Source: QZKY01 sp963666295 (GTDB lineage Bacteria > Pseudomonadota > Gammaproteobacteria > Burkholderiales > Burkholderiaceae_D). From it: DNA of 64,000 nucleotides. The stretch spans positions 1,798,001 to 1,862,000 of the forward strand of contig OY762707.1 in assembly GCA_963666295.1 (NCBI GenBank). Reading direction: 5' to 3'. Within the stretch, counting starts at the first letter, position 1, and every line of letters starts with the position of its first letter. Shown in pieces: positions 16,896 to 25,007 of the stretch. A model generated the notes under the pieces. It saw only the letters and a program-made list of their open reading frames with translations. It searched no databases and was not told the origin of the DNA. The translations under genes were made by a program, and so were the position numbers.

Positions 16896-18874
16896 TGCGA
16901 ATTAACAAAGTCGTTTATGAAGGAAGCAAGTATAAATTTGAATCCCAAGAATTTGACAAAAATATCATCCTTGTAGAGGGGGATAATGGTACGGGTAAAA
17001 GTACGTTTTGTAATTTGATCTACTTTGCGCTCGGAGGCGAAGTGCCTATTTTTAGGCGAAATAATGACAAGCGGCATGAGGAAATAACATCAGATACTGA
17101 TAATTACGTTGATCTTTACTTGTCAGTTAATGAAGGAAATTACCTGTTGAGACGGTACTTTGGAGATAATGAAATAGCTGTGATTCCTTATGAAAGGGTT
17201 GTGGAAAAAAATTATTCTGAGGACAAAAAAACAGTATTGAGTGAGAGTGTTAGGTTCAAGTTATCTGAGAATGAAATTGAAATTTATCCTGTAAACAGAA
17301 GCATGTTAAATGGATATGTGTTTTCTGACTGGATTTTAAGTAATTTAGAGATTGCCGTAGTCGAGTTATTCCATGGGTATGACACATTCAAAATTAATAT
17401 ATCAGATTTGATGCGCCTAATTTATCATGATCAACAGCCAAATCCTGAGGGAATATATAAGAAGCCTGATACAAATTCAACCTACGTTTCGGATTCTGAG
17501 TTGGTTAGAAAAGCAATTTTTGAGCTTTTAATTGGAAAAGCTTACTCAGAGTATTATGAATCTATTGTCGAAGAGAAAAAACTGACAAGAGAAAGAGGTT
17601 TGGCTAGGGAAGTTGTAAATGAATATAAGATATTAGCCGATAAGATTCGGAAGGATGGAGAGACAAAAAATGTCAGCTTTTTACAAAAGGAAATTTTAGA
17701 CAAAGAGAATCAAATAGAAAAGCTACATAACGCTCGGTCAGCATTTAAGCGTAATAGAAAAGGTTCTAATACTATTAACCAAGACATAGAATCATGCAAA
17801 ACTGACTTGGTAGATAGTGAGTTAAAACTTAGTCGCTTAAAGGATAATTTAGTATCTGTTTTGAATGAAAGATATAAATTAAATTTGGTTCTAACAGAGT
17901 CTGCTACTGAAATAGGTAGAATAGAAAAAGTAATATTTTCTCATGATCAACTTAACTTGTTTACTTCTGACACTTGCCCATACTGTTTGACTAATGTTGA
18001 GCGCATTGAAGGACACTGTGTATGCGGCGCATCTATTGAGGAAGAGCAATATGAAAGGTTTTTTTATACGTCTAAGGAATATAAGGATATTTTAAAAACG
18101 AAGCTTAAGTCCTTAGCTACAATAAAGATTGCTTATGATGATTGCGACGCAGAAGTAAGTCAAATCAAATCAAGTATTGAAGCTGTTGAGAAGAGTTCGC
18201 ATGAATTACGAGAAAAGCTTACAAATATGCTTGGGCGTATAGATGAAGTTGTTGACATTGAAAGCCTAAATGACATTGATGACAAAATTTTGCAGCTTAG
18301 AGAGGATGTTGCAAATCTTTATCGTTTGTTAGAGATCGAAATCAAATTAGACGAATTTCAGAAAGATTTTGATTTGATTAGCACAAAGCAAAAGGATGCA
18401 GAGCTCAGAAGAAGGGGGCTAGAAGTTAAGGCGCAACAAGACGTTGCTGTAAAGGTTAATGCTTTTAGTAAAAAGTATGATGAATTGATGAAAAATACTT
18501 TGCCGGACTGCAGGTCGGCCAAGATTACACTTGATAATTATTTGCCTTCAATTAATGATGGGCTGTATAGGGAAACTAGTTCACTGGTTTCAATCCGACT
18601 TATGTATTTTATTACTCTAATGCATTTGTCTTTGTCGGATGAAACAGTAACATTTCCAAAATTCTTACTTATAGACACTCCTGAGACAGCTGGGATTGAA
18701 TTGGAATACCTTGTAAATTGTATTAGTCAATTGGAAGGGTTGGAAAGCTATGACCTTGATTTTCAAGTTATTATTTCTACTGGTTTAAACAAGTACCCAG
18801 AGTCACTAAAAGCCAATAGGGTTTTGTTTATGCCAGACAAACAGAAAGAGCACATGCTGTTGCAACAAAAATGA
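16886..18874 (+). CDS. SMC/Rad50-like ABC ATPase with cysteine hook
   Basis: The 662-residue protein has Walker A GDNGTGKST at residues 32-40, two coiled-coil arms (about 215-345 and 385-540) and, at their tip, C364-P-Y-C367 then C378-V-C380, which can bind zinc like the Rad50 hook or the Lamassu LmuB hinge. Walker B is FLLIDTPE (about 594-601), with a degenerate signature (SSLVSIRLMYFITL) before it. This is the layout of ATPases that sense DNA ends or invading DNA and license a partner nuclease. It is shorter than typical LmuB proteins. It is the last gene of the operon and is followed by about 1.5 kb without a clear gene. Confidence 0.8.
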   Translation: MGMMRINKVVYEGSKYKFESQEFDKNIILVEGDNGTGKSTFCNLIYFALGGEVPIFRRNNDKRHEEITSDTDNYVDLYLSVNEGNYLLRRYFGDNEIAVIPYERVVEKNYSEDKKTVLSESVRFKLSENEIEIYPVNRSMLNGYVFSDWILSNLEIAVVELFHGYDTFKINISDLMRLIYHDQQPNPEGIYKKPDTNSTYVSDSELVRKAIFELLIGKAYSEYYESIVEEKKLTRERGLAREVVNEYKILADKIRKDGETKNVSFLQKEILDKENQIEKLHNARSAFKRNRKGSNTINQDIESCKTDLVDSELKLSRLKDNLVSVLNERYKLNLVLTESATEIGRIEKVIFSHDQLNLFTSDTCPYCLTNVERIEGHCVCGASIEEEQYERFFYTSKEYKDILKTKLKSLATIKIAYDDCDAEVSQIKSSIEAVEKSSHELREKLTNMLGRIDEVVDIESLNDIDDKILQLREDVANLYRLLEIEIKLDEFQKDFDLISTKQKDAELRRRGLEVKAQQDVAVKVNAFSKKYDELMKNTLPDCRSAKITLDNYLPSINDGLYRETSSLVSIRLMYFITLMHLSLSDETVTFPKFLLIDTPETAGIELEYLVNCISQLEGLESYDLDFQVIISTGLNKYPESLKANRVLFMPDKQKEHMLLQQK

Positions 18875-19179
18875 TAGATATGAATCTGTAGCCATATCAA
18901 GATCGCGACTACTACATTTCATACAAAATTTCGCCATACTTGATGCTTTTGGTTGACTGCTGTAAGCGGTGCATTTTTGAGTGTTGTTTTCCTCCTTTAT
19001 TTACAGTTAATTTGAAGGAGTTTGTATTTTCACCACCAACCCATATGGGTCGGTGGTGAAAATGATTTGATTGCTTTCGGCAATCATGTTTCGTCCAAAT
19101 TAAGCTTGGCAAAACATTACTGCACCATCCATAACCTGCAAAGTATTTTGCAGTAGAAGGTTTGCTACCGGACAGTCTT

Positions 19180-20040
19180 CTCCAATTGTGAAGTCTTCCT
19201 TGAACGGTCAGCGAAGAAATTCCGCCTTCCTATTTATTTTTCAACCTATGCTACACCTCCGATTATTGTCAGTTGCCAACGGTGCCACCCGTCAACAGGA
19301 TTTATCAATCACACTTTCTTCCTACTTACCGCTCCCGGCTTTTGCTCCAGTTCGACACCCATCAGGTCTGCCGTCCTATCATTGCTAATCACCGAGTCTC
19401 CCGTTCCGTCCGTTACGTTCAGGTGCCACCCTAAACACGGAAAGGAACATCCCACGTTAGCTAGCAGCTACTACATGCAGTAACGCCGTCACACTCCACT
19501 ACAAAACCCTAGTTACACCTACCCGCTTAAAGCGGTTTCCCACGACCGAGATTCCAAAGCATCTGTGGTACTGGTTTTGCGCTTCTTCGTGTCCTGATTA
19601 GCCTTTCGGCCAACGGCTTTACTACACCCCAGACAGCACCCTCAAAGTGGCGCCGTTACACGGTTAAGCTATACATCGACCCCTCGTTTCCGAAGGTGCC
19701 GTCATGCCCGGATTTCTCCTGCATGACTGATTGCCTCTCAACAACCCTAAGCCCTCGTGTCTGGCAGTCGTCACGCCCTTTCGGCACGTCCCGACGGGTG
19801 GTCTTTCACCACCTTTCGCGCACTAGCAGGAATAATCGTCATTTCCTACGATTACCCGTTTCCGTGTCGCCCAATCTTCAAAGCATTCATTCGATTGGGT
19901 CGAAGGTGGCATTTCAGCCACCAGCGCCCATCACAGCCGCACCAGCCCAATTACGGGCATGCGGCTATAGCGGTCTCGCTCAATTGGCAATTGAACGAGT
20001 GCAGGACGATGTGTAATCGGGTTGGCGGCCCGATTACACA
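19180..20040 (-). ncRNA. Large structured non-coding region, group II intron-like
   Basis: No frame codes convincingly here, but the minus strand is full of stem-loops with GAAA-type loops, for example GGTGG-TGAAAGA-CCACC near 19800, GTGCCGAAAGGGCGT, GGCCGAAAGGC and GGTGGC-TGAAAT-GCCACC near 19910. A GTGCGCG at 19823 resembles the conserved 5' end of bacterial group II introns. No reverse transcriptase frame and no clear domain V is visible toward 18.9 kb, so if it is an intron it is a truncated one. The alternative is another large structured RNA. Boundaries are approximate. Confidence 0.45.
20010..20040. repeat. Perfect 12-base inverted repeat
   Basis: TGTGTAATCGGG, a seven-base spacer and CCCGATTACACA form a perfect hairpin at the upstream border of the structured region. 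No T run follows on either strand, so it is not a standard terminator. Confidence 0.7.
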
Positions 20041-20082
20041 GCAAAAGTGTGCGTATTCGGCGATGCCGCCATCCAGAGACAA

Positions 20083-20310
20083 AATCGTCAGAAACGATTC
20101 TGCTACAAAAAATTCTGTTTGCTTGGAATCTCTAATTATTAAGTCGCGCAAAGCGCGATTAAGTTGCGCGCAACTTAATAGGCTCTGCCTATTAGGTTGC
20201 TTTATTAGGTTGCATAATTTTTTATGTCTGTGCCCAAATAACAACGCAATCATTGAAAGTTTGACTATCGTTTAGGATTCCTAATCATATTAGGAATCTG
20301 ATTAGGAATA
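20083..20310. repeat. Cluster of short perfect palindromes
   Basis: At least five inverted repeats stand almost end to end: 20083-20099 (AATCGT arms), TCGCGC-AAA-GCGCGA at 20144-20158, a 22-base perfect palindrome at 20158-20179, AATAGG-CTCTG-CCTATT at 20177-20193, and ATTCCTAAT-CAT-ATTAGGAAT at 20277-20297 followed by another ATTAGGAAT at 20301. The stretch is non-coding and separates the structured region from the AbiGi-like gene. Confidence 0.7.
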
Positions 20311-20377
20311 TGAATTGATATTCAGCGCTCCAATCAGTAAATTGATAATTATTTTTAAGTTATTGGGAGAATTATTG

Positions 20378-21436
20378 ATGGCTCTTCCGCCGCCTGATGA
20401 AAATGGGCGAGGCCCATGGAACGATTATCGGATAGACACCCCTGCATTTAGATTGACTGCGCTTGAGAAACCAGACATGTCTCCATATTTGGTGCACATG
20501 ACAGGAAAGGAGGCTATTCATGGAATTCTTTCTGCTGGAGGTGAAGGGGGTGGGAAAATAAACGCTGCCGTGCCAGCGCAGACGAGAGCAGAATGGTACG
20601 AAGAACCAGTTGTGTGCTTTACAGAGTCGCCACTGTTTGCCGTTGATGCCTTTCGCTATATTAGGTTTCCGCGCTGGGTTCAGGATATGCGTTATGGCGT
20701 GTGCTTTTCGAAAGAAAGGCTTGTTCAACATGGCGTAAGGCCTGCCTTGTATTTTGATTCGGGTTTGGTTGCTCAGATGAGAGCATTACGTGACTCAATA
20801 GATACGATTCAACCGAGTGATCAACAAGAAGGTGTTCAGAGGCTTCTAGGTGACGTGATTCCACTTATGAATTCCTTAATGGAATATGAACCTAAGCAGG
20901 GCTTCATTTGGGAAAGGGAGTGGCGCTATCCCGACCCAGCTGGATTCGATTTTAGATATGAAGACATTGAAATCATTTGCTGCCCTGATGAGGAGCAGGG
21001 CGCTATTGCGCAGCAGCTAGGTGAGCATGCAGCACAAATTTCATTTGTCAGCTCATGGGATCAATATGACGATGTGACCACCTTCCTTCAAAGTCGTTCG
21101 GAAGGCTGGAAAAGAACCATTAATCCTGCAGAGGAAAATCTACCTACGCTTTTTCGTGAATACAAACAAGAACTCAATAAGTTGGAGGCATATAAGGCTT
21201 ATGCATTAAAGCTTCAAAGCGAAATCGCTGAGATTGAGTCATGCACTTCAGATTTAAATGATCGGCTTAATGAAATGTCTGAAGCTATGAATGCTCAAGA
21301 AATGGGTTTTTGCTGTGTATGTGGTGTGCCATTTGGTGAAGAGGTTGGCATGATTCTATGGAATGAGGATGAGGGAGACTACATTTGTTCAGGATGTTAT
21401 GGGGATTTCCTGCACAAATGTGCAAGAGAAGAATAA
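20378..21436 (+). CDS. AbiGi/DUF2971-like protein with C-terminal zinc ribbon
   Basis: The 352-residue product has the pattern of the AbiGi/DUF2971 group: YLVHMTGKEAIHGILSAGG, then VVCFTESPLFAVDAFRY, then YGVCFSKERLVQHGVRPALYF, then FIWEREWRYP. AbiGi was described from a lactococcal abortive-infection locus. After about residue 255 come a coiled coil and a four-Cys cluster (CCVCG and CSGCYGDFLHKC) likely to bind zinc. The ATG at 20378 is preceded by GGGAG; the longer frame adds 21 residues. It is a single plus-strand gene in the island and converges with the maintenance genes. Antiphage activity is plausible but unproven. Confidence 0.6.
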   Translation: MALPPPDENGRGPWNDYRIDTPAFRLTALEKPDMSPYLVHMTGKEAIHGILSAGGEGGGKINAAVPAQTRAEWYEEPVVCFTESPLFAVDAFRYIRFPRWVQDMRYGVCFSKERLVQHGVRPALYFDSGLVAQMRALRDSIDTIQPSDQQEGVQRLLGDVIPLMNSLMEYEPKQGFIWEREWRYPDPAGFDFRYEDIEIICCPDEEQGAIAQQLGEHAAQISFVSSWDQYDDVTTFLQSRSEGWKRTINPAEENLPTLFREYKQELNKLEAYKAYALKLQSEIAEIESCTSDLNDRLNEMSEAMNAQEMGFCCVCGVPFGEEVGMILWNEDEGDYICSGCYGDFLHKCAREE

Positions 21437-21463
21437 GGAATGCGCTGAGAGGCACAGAGACAA

Positions 21464-22285
21464 TTAGACGCATCCCATTTGTTGTTTGAGTGCTTTCTTA
21501 AATCGGCGGCGCTTCTCGGAAAATTCACGTTTCTGCTGCGCCAGTTTTTGCCGCTCTTTAATGGATTGGCCGGTATTGAGTGCACGTTTTTTTGCGTTGG
21601 CTACCATTTTTTCGGACATGGTTTTCTGATGTGTTGGCAGCATGCGAATGTAGTTAAGAAATGTGCGTTGTGACGGCCTTGGGTCGCTTGCTGGACGAAG
21701 GCGTAACCATTCTTTATTCATGTAAACAACCAGTTGACCAATTTGCGCTCGAATTAACCGGAAGCCTGGTTCTGCGTAAAGGCGATCTTGAACTTTTTCA
21801 ATATTTAGCTCGCGTAATTGATTGTCAACGTGAGCCACTTTTCGCCGATTGGGGGGGAGTGAGCAGCAAATATGGATTCGCTCACGCCATTTTCGGAAAT
21901 AATCGCGCGTCATCAGCCAAGACCAAGACTTGCTATCATGCAAAAGTTGATATTTTTCGCAAGGGCTGTGCAAGCGAGTCCATTTGTTGCGGAGGTCGCT
22001 TAATTTTTCTCTTTCGTGAACTTTTCCTTTCCCGGTTGTCGACATCAAACAAAAATGGATTTTTTGATCATGCTTTATCGCGTGTAGAACTGTTGCAGCC
22101 TCCGCCCGCTTGCGTCGGCGATGACGAGAGTACTTCGACTCGTCAATGCTATAAAAAATTTGGAATCGCTCTCGCAGGCGAGTAAATTTTTGTTCTTCTA
22201 CTTCTCCAGTAATAAAAAAATAAAATCCGCGTGCAGCACTCTGCTGCACGCGTTGCATGAAAACAAGTTTGCTAGGGTATATCAT
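21464..22285 (-). CDS. Conserved protein of integrative elements, unknown function
   Basis: The 273-residue basic protein contains MQRVQQSAARGFYFFITGEV, a pattern I associate with proteins encoded beside AlpA and P4-type integrases on proteobacterial islands, though I know no demonstrated function. The C-terminal third is strongly Lys/Arg-rich and probably binds nucleic acid. Its start ATG at 22285 overlaps the stop of the upstream small gene (ATGA), which fixes the start and shows coupling. It ends the minus-strand module of the island. Confidence 0.65.
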   Translation of the reverse strand: MIYPSKLVFMQRVQQSAARGFYFFITGEVEEQKFTRLRERFQIFYSIDESKYSRHRRRKRAEAATVLHAIKHDQKIHFCLMSTTGKGKVHEREKLSDLRNKWTRLHSPCEKYQLLHDSKSWSWLMTRDYFRKWRERIHICCSLPPNRRKVAHVDNQLRELNIEKVQDRLYAEPGFRLIRAQIGQLVVYMNKEWLRLRPASDPRPSQRTFLNYIRMLPTHQKTMSEKMVANAKKRALNTGQSIKERQKLAQQKREFSEKRRRFKKALKQQMGCV

Positions 22286-22554
22286 TCTTCAATTTCGTCT
22301 GAGTCACGCTCGAAATCAAACATCCAGATTTGTCTTCTTAGCTCACTTAATACTTCCATTTTTGCACGCGTCAAATCTAGGCGAAGTGCCTCGAGTGCGT
22401 ACTGGTCAGAATCCTCATTCATGCTAGTTAATGCTTGAATTTGTGAATCAATTGCTTCGTCAACTCTATCAAAGAGATGTAAGAGGGCGAGCGCCTCTGT
22501 GTCGTTGATTACAAAACGCCCATCAATTTCTTTATTACGTTCGATCAATTCCAT
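22282..22554 (-). CDS. Small acidic helical protein of the island module
   Basis: The 90-residue product is acidic and predicted to be mostly helical; I do not recognise it. The ATG at 22554 has GGAGG upstream at ideal spacing. It overlaps the alpA frame by 20 bases and the next gene by four, so it is part of a tight alpA-orf-orf operon. Confidence 0.65.
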   Translation of the reverse strand: MELIERNKEIDGRFVINDTEALALLHLFDRVDEAIDSQIQALTSMNEDSDQYALEALRLDLTRAKMEVLSELRRQIWMFDFERDSDEIEE

Positions 22555-22753
22555 TTTTACCTCCGTAGTTTGTTTGGTTGTGGTTGGTCGCAATCAATTC
22601 TTGCATCTGAGCCTCAACCCTTGATTGCAGCCATACTGATGATGATCCGATTTTGATCGGGGGATCTAATAGGCCTTTCTGAACAAGCCTGTAGATGGAA
22701 GATTTGCTCAGGCCGAGCTTGCCTTTCATTTCACAAAGCCGTAGAAATTTCAT
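22535..22753 (-). CDS. alpA: AlpA-family DNA-binding regulator
   Basis: The 72-residue protein has the MerR-like helix-turn-helix of AlpA: FLRLCEMKGKLGLSKSSIYRLVQKGLLDPPIKIG followed by a basic wing, here given as one motif of residues 3-36 rather than as a string of certainty. In prophage CP4-57 AlpA activates the integrase and excision. The ATG at 22753 follows GGAGG by five bases. It likely controls excision of this island. Confidence 0.85.
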   Translation of the reverse strand: MKFLRLCEMKGKLGLSKSSIYRLVQKGLLDPPIKIGSSSVWLQSRVEAQMQELIATNHNQTNYGGKNGIDRT

Positions 22754-22862
22754 GTTTCCTCCGTGTTCGGTTAGGCACATACCTATGCGCTTGAAAGGAT
22801 TCTCAATCAATGGCGAATTTCAGTACACTGTGTTTTATAAGACCGTGTTAAGTTCGAGCAAT

Positions 22863-22890
22863 AAAAAACCGCCCTTTCGGGCGGTTTGGT
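22863..22890 (-). terminator. Terminator after the integrase operon
   Basis: On the minus strand AAACCGCCC-GAAA-GGGCGGTTT is followed by TTTAT. It lies 22 bases past the stop of the 238-residue gene, separating the integrase operon from alpA. Confidence 0.85.
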
Positions 22891-22912
22891 TTTGATGTGA
22901 AGTAACCTGAAT

Positions 22913-23629
22913 TTATTCGTGAATGAATTCAGGTAGGTATACGCATAGGCTCAATCCGTACGATTTAAACAATTCGTTGCTGCCGTCATTTGCCATATAT
23001 TCTCGGTACTTGTTTTCGGCGTCTTTTAAGTTCGAACGGACGTAGTATTCCAAGTTTTTCATTGAGCGGTGCATATTGAGATTCCCACCATAGCGATTTT
23101 GAATTTTTCCTAAGGCTTCATTTTGCTTAATGGGGCCCATAGCTCGAAGCAAGAATTTTATTTTATTCTTAGGATCGCCTTTGTATTTCTCACTTAATCT
23201 CCCGAGCCATAAATGCATTACGTCGGCGTGCGTATCAATTTGAGTTATCCATCCATTTTCTCGGGCAATTTTGAACAGGGTCTTGTGTATGAGCGTCAGT
23301 TCGTTTTTGTGTTTCTCGATTTTTGTCAAGCCCGAGTCACTTGCACTATTTTTAAGTAGCCTTGAAAAAAATGAATTTCTTTCGTTCCATCGTTCTTGCG
23401 TATGCAGGGATTCATTTGTCTCTTGAAAGTGCTTGATATCTCCATCGATCTTTTGAGCGTAAGCATTGATAAATTCCCTTATGAATTTCTCTTTCTCTTT
23501 CGCAGAATCAAATTTTGAGATGGCCTTAGCAATCAGAGCAGGCGTCATTGCTTTTGATTTGTTTTTTTTCAGAAACAACCCAACATTTTCATCGACTGAA
23601 TGAGCGATTTCATCCTTGAGAAGGCGCAT
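22913..23629 (-). CDS. Unknown protein co-transcribed with the integrase
   Basis: The 238-residue Lys-rich protein is helical with no recognised motif. It starts eight bases after the integrase stop, using AAAGGAA inside the integrase end as a possible ribosome-binding site, and is followed by a strong terminator, so it is made together with the integrase. A role in recombination or element maintenance is possible but not supported by any motif. Confidence 0.6.
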   Translation of the reverse strand: MRLLKDEIAHSVDENVGLFLKKNKSKAMTPALIAKAISKFDSAKEKEKFIREFINAYAQKIDGDIKHFQETNESLHTQERWNERNSFFSRLLKNSASDSGLTKIEKHKNELTLIHKTLFKIARENGWITQIDTHADVMHLWLGRLSEKYKGDPKNKIKFLLRAMGPIKQNEALGKIQNRYGGNLNMHRSMKNLEYYVRSNLKDAENKYREYMANDGSNELFKSYGLSLCVYLPEFIHE

Positions 23630-23637
23630 ATTTTGTT

Positions 23638-24843
23638 TTATTCCTTTGCTGCTTTCAAAGTATCTAGGTAATCCGCCCAGTCTTGCATCATTTTCCGTCG
23701 AGCATCAAGATGGCTTGTTCTATTGTACGCTCGTCCAAGAGGGTCTTTCACTTCATGGGCTAGCTGGTGTTCAATATGGTCAGGGCGGAATCCAAGAACT
23801 TCGTCGAGCAAAGTCCTCGCCATTGCCCGAAATCCGTGGCCGGTCATTTCTTCGCGAGATATACCCATTTGCCTCAGTGCGGCTAGTATTGCGTTATCTG
23901 ATAGTGGCCTGCTTCTCGATCTGGGCGAGTGAAATACATATTCACTTTGATCGGTATGAGGTTGTATTTCTTTAAGAATGTGTATTGCTTGTTGCGCAAG
24001 GGGAACAATGTGCTGGGACTTGGTTTTAGAAACAAAGAAGCGCCATTCCTTTTTTTCGAAATCTATGTCTTGCCAAAGAGCGTGCCGTAGTTCGCCTGGG
24101 CGAACGAAAACATAGGGTGCCAAACGAAGAGCACACTTGACGATAAATGTCCCGCTGTAGCCATCAATTTGTCGTAAGAGCTCACCGACTCGTGTGGGTT
24201 CGGTTATTGCAGCGAAGTGCTTGCCTGATACAGGTTTGAGGGCACCTTTTAAATCTTGGCTAATGTCGCGTTGAAGGCGTCCTGTTGCTATAGCATATCG
24301 AAAAATCTGTCCACAATTTGATTTGCAACGGTGTGCTGTTTCGACAGCTCCACGTTCTTCAATTTGCTGTAAAACACCTAGCAATTCAGGGGCACGAATC
24401 TCGGAAATTGGGCGTCGCCCAATGAGCGGAAAAACATCGCGTTCTAGACGCCTGATAATTTTTGACGCATGAGACTCAACCCACTCAGTCGAAAACTTTT
24501 CGAACCACTCTCGTGCAATTACTTCAAAGGTATTTTGTCTCTCTGCCTCACTTGCAGCTTTCATTGCTTTATTGTGTGCGCCAGGATCAACGCCATTTGC
24601 CTGGAGTCTTTGGGCATCTGCGCGTTTTTTTCGTGCCTGTTCTAGTGAAACCACCGGATATTTGCCAAAGCTTAACCGGCTTTCCTTTCCGTTAGTCTGC
24701 TTATATTTCATGCGCCAAAGCTTTGAGCCTGTTGGCATCACTTCCAAATACAGGCCGTTGCCGTCTGCCAACTTGTATGGCTTATCTTTCGGCTTGGAAT
24801 TCTTGATTTGTGCTGCGGTGAGTGGTTTGACTATTTTCGCCAT
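23638..24843 (-). CDS. P4-type tyrosine integrase
   Basis: The 401-residue protein has the DUF4102 N-terminal arm-binding domain (LTAAQIKNSKPKDKPYKLAD), a core-binding domain, and the catalytic residues Arg in FVRPGELRHA, HGFR, a His in HQLAHEV and the nucleophile Tyr in RAYNRTSH. It catalyses site-specific insertion and excision at the ssrA 3' end next door. The start at 24843 is used because reading further upstream runs into ssrA (giving the artefact DAGSIPAAST). The leader contains G-rich repeats that may be arm sites. Confidence 0.92.
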   Translation of the reverse strand: MAKIVKPLTAAQIKNSKPKDKPYKLADGNGLYLEVMPTGSKLWRMKYKQTNGKESRLSFGKYPVVSLEQARKKRADAQRLQANGVDPGAHNKAMKAASEAERQNTFEVIAREWFEKFSTEWVESHASKIIRRLERDVFPLIGRRPISEIRAPELLGVLQQIEERGAVETAHRCKSNCGQIFRYAIATGRLQRDISQDLKGALKPVSGKHFAAITEPTRVGELLRQIDGYSGTFIVKCALRLAPYVFVRPGELRHALWQDIDFEKKEWRFFVSKTKSQHIVPLAQQAIHILKEIQPHTDQSEYVFHSPRSRSRPLSDNAILAALRQMGISREEMTGHGFRAMARTLLDEVLGFRPDHIEHQLAHEVKDPLGRAYNRTSHLDARRKMMQDWADYLDTLKAAKE

Positions 24844-24940
24844 TTGGGGGCATCTATCTTTTTGATGTTGAGATATGCCCTCAAATGTGCCCCCAAAAAT
24901 GTGGGATGTCAAGAATTTCGTGGGGTCGACCAGAAACAAT

Positions 24941-24973
24941 AAAGCCGTGTTTTCGCAATGAAAACACGGCTTT
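24941..24973 (-). terminator. Terminator of ssrA
   Basis: AAAGCCGTGTTTT, a seven-base loop and AAAACACGGCTTT form a 13-base perfect stem, read on the minus strand after ssrA and followed by ATTGTTT. It lies inside the island, so the element supplies the terminator for the gene it occupies. Confidence 0.75.
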
Positions 24974-24980
24974 ATAAGAC

Positions 24981-24999
24981 TTTCAGGAACTTCCTGAAA
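24981..24999. repeat. Perfect 9-1-9 palindrome at the island junction
   Basis: TTTCAGGAACTTCCTGAAA lies eight bases beyond the ssrA 3' end, between the attachment core and the ssrA terminator. It could be a binding site for the integrase or an excision factor. Confidence 0.6.
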
Positions 25000-25007
25000 C
25001 GTATTGT

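Noticed and set aside
20010..20040. Integron attC site
   Set aside because: The inverted repeat lacks the GTTRRRY/RYYYAAC boxes and no integron integrase or cassette array is present.
18875..20040. Retron or reverse transcriptase locus
   Set aside because: No reverse transcriptase motifs are readable in any frame on either strand of this stretch.
19696..20275. Overlapping plus-strand frames of 106 and 172 codons
   Set aside because: They run through a strongly structured non-coding region, match nothing and have a composition unlike island genes.
20083..20310. CRISPR array
   Set aside because: The repeats differ from each other, are palindromic and lack regular spacers; no cas genes are nearby.
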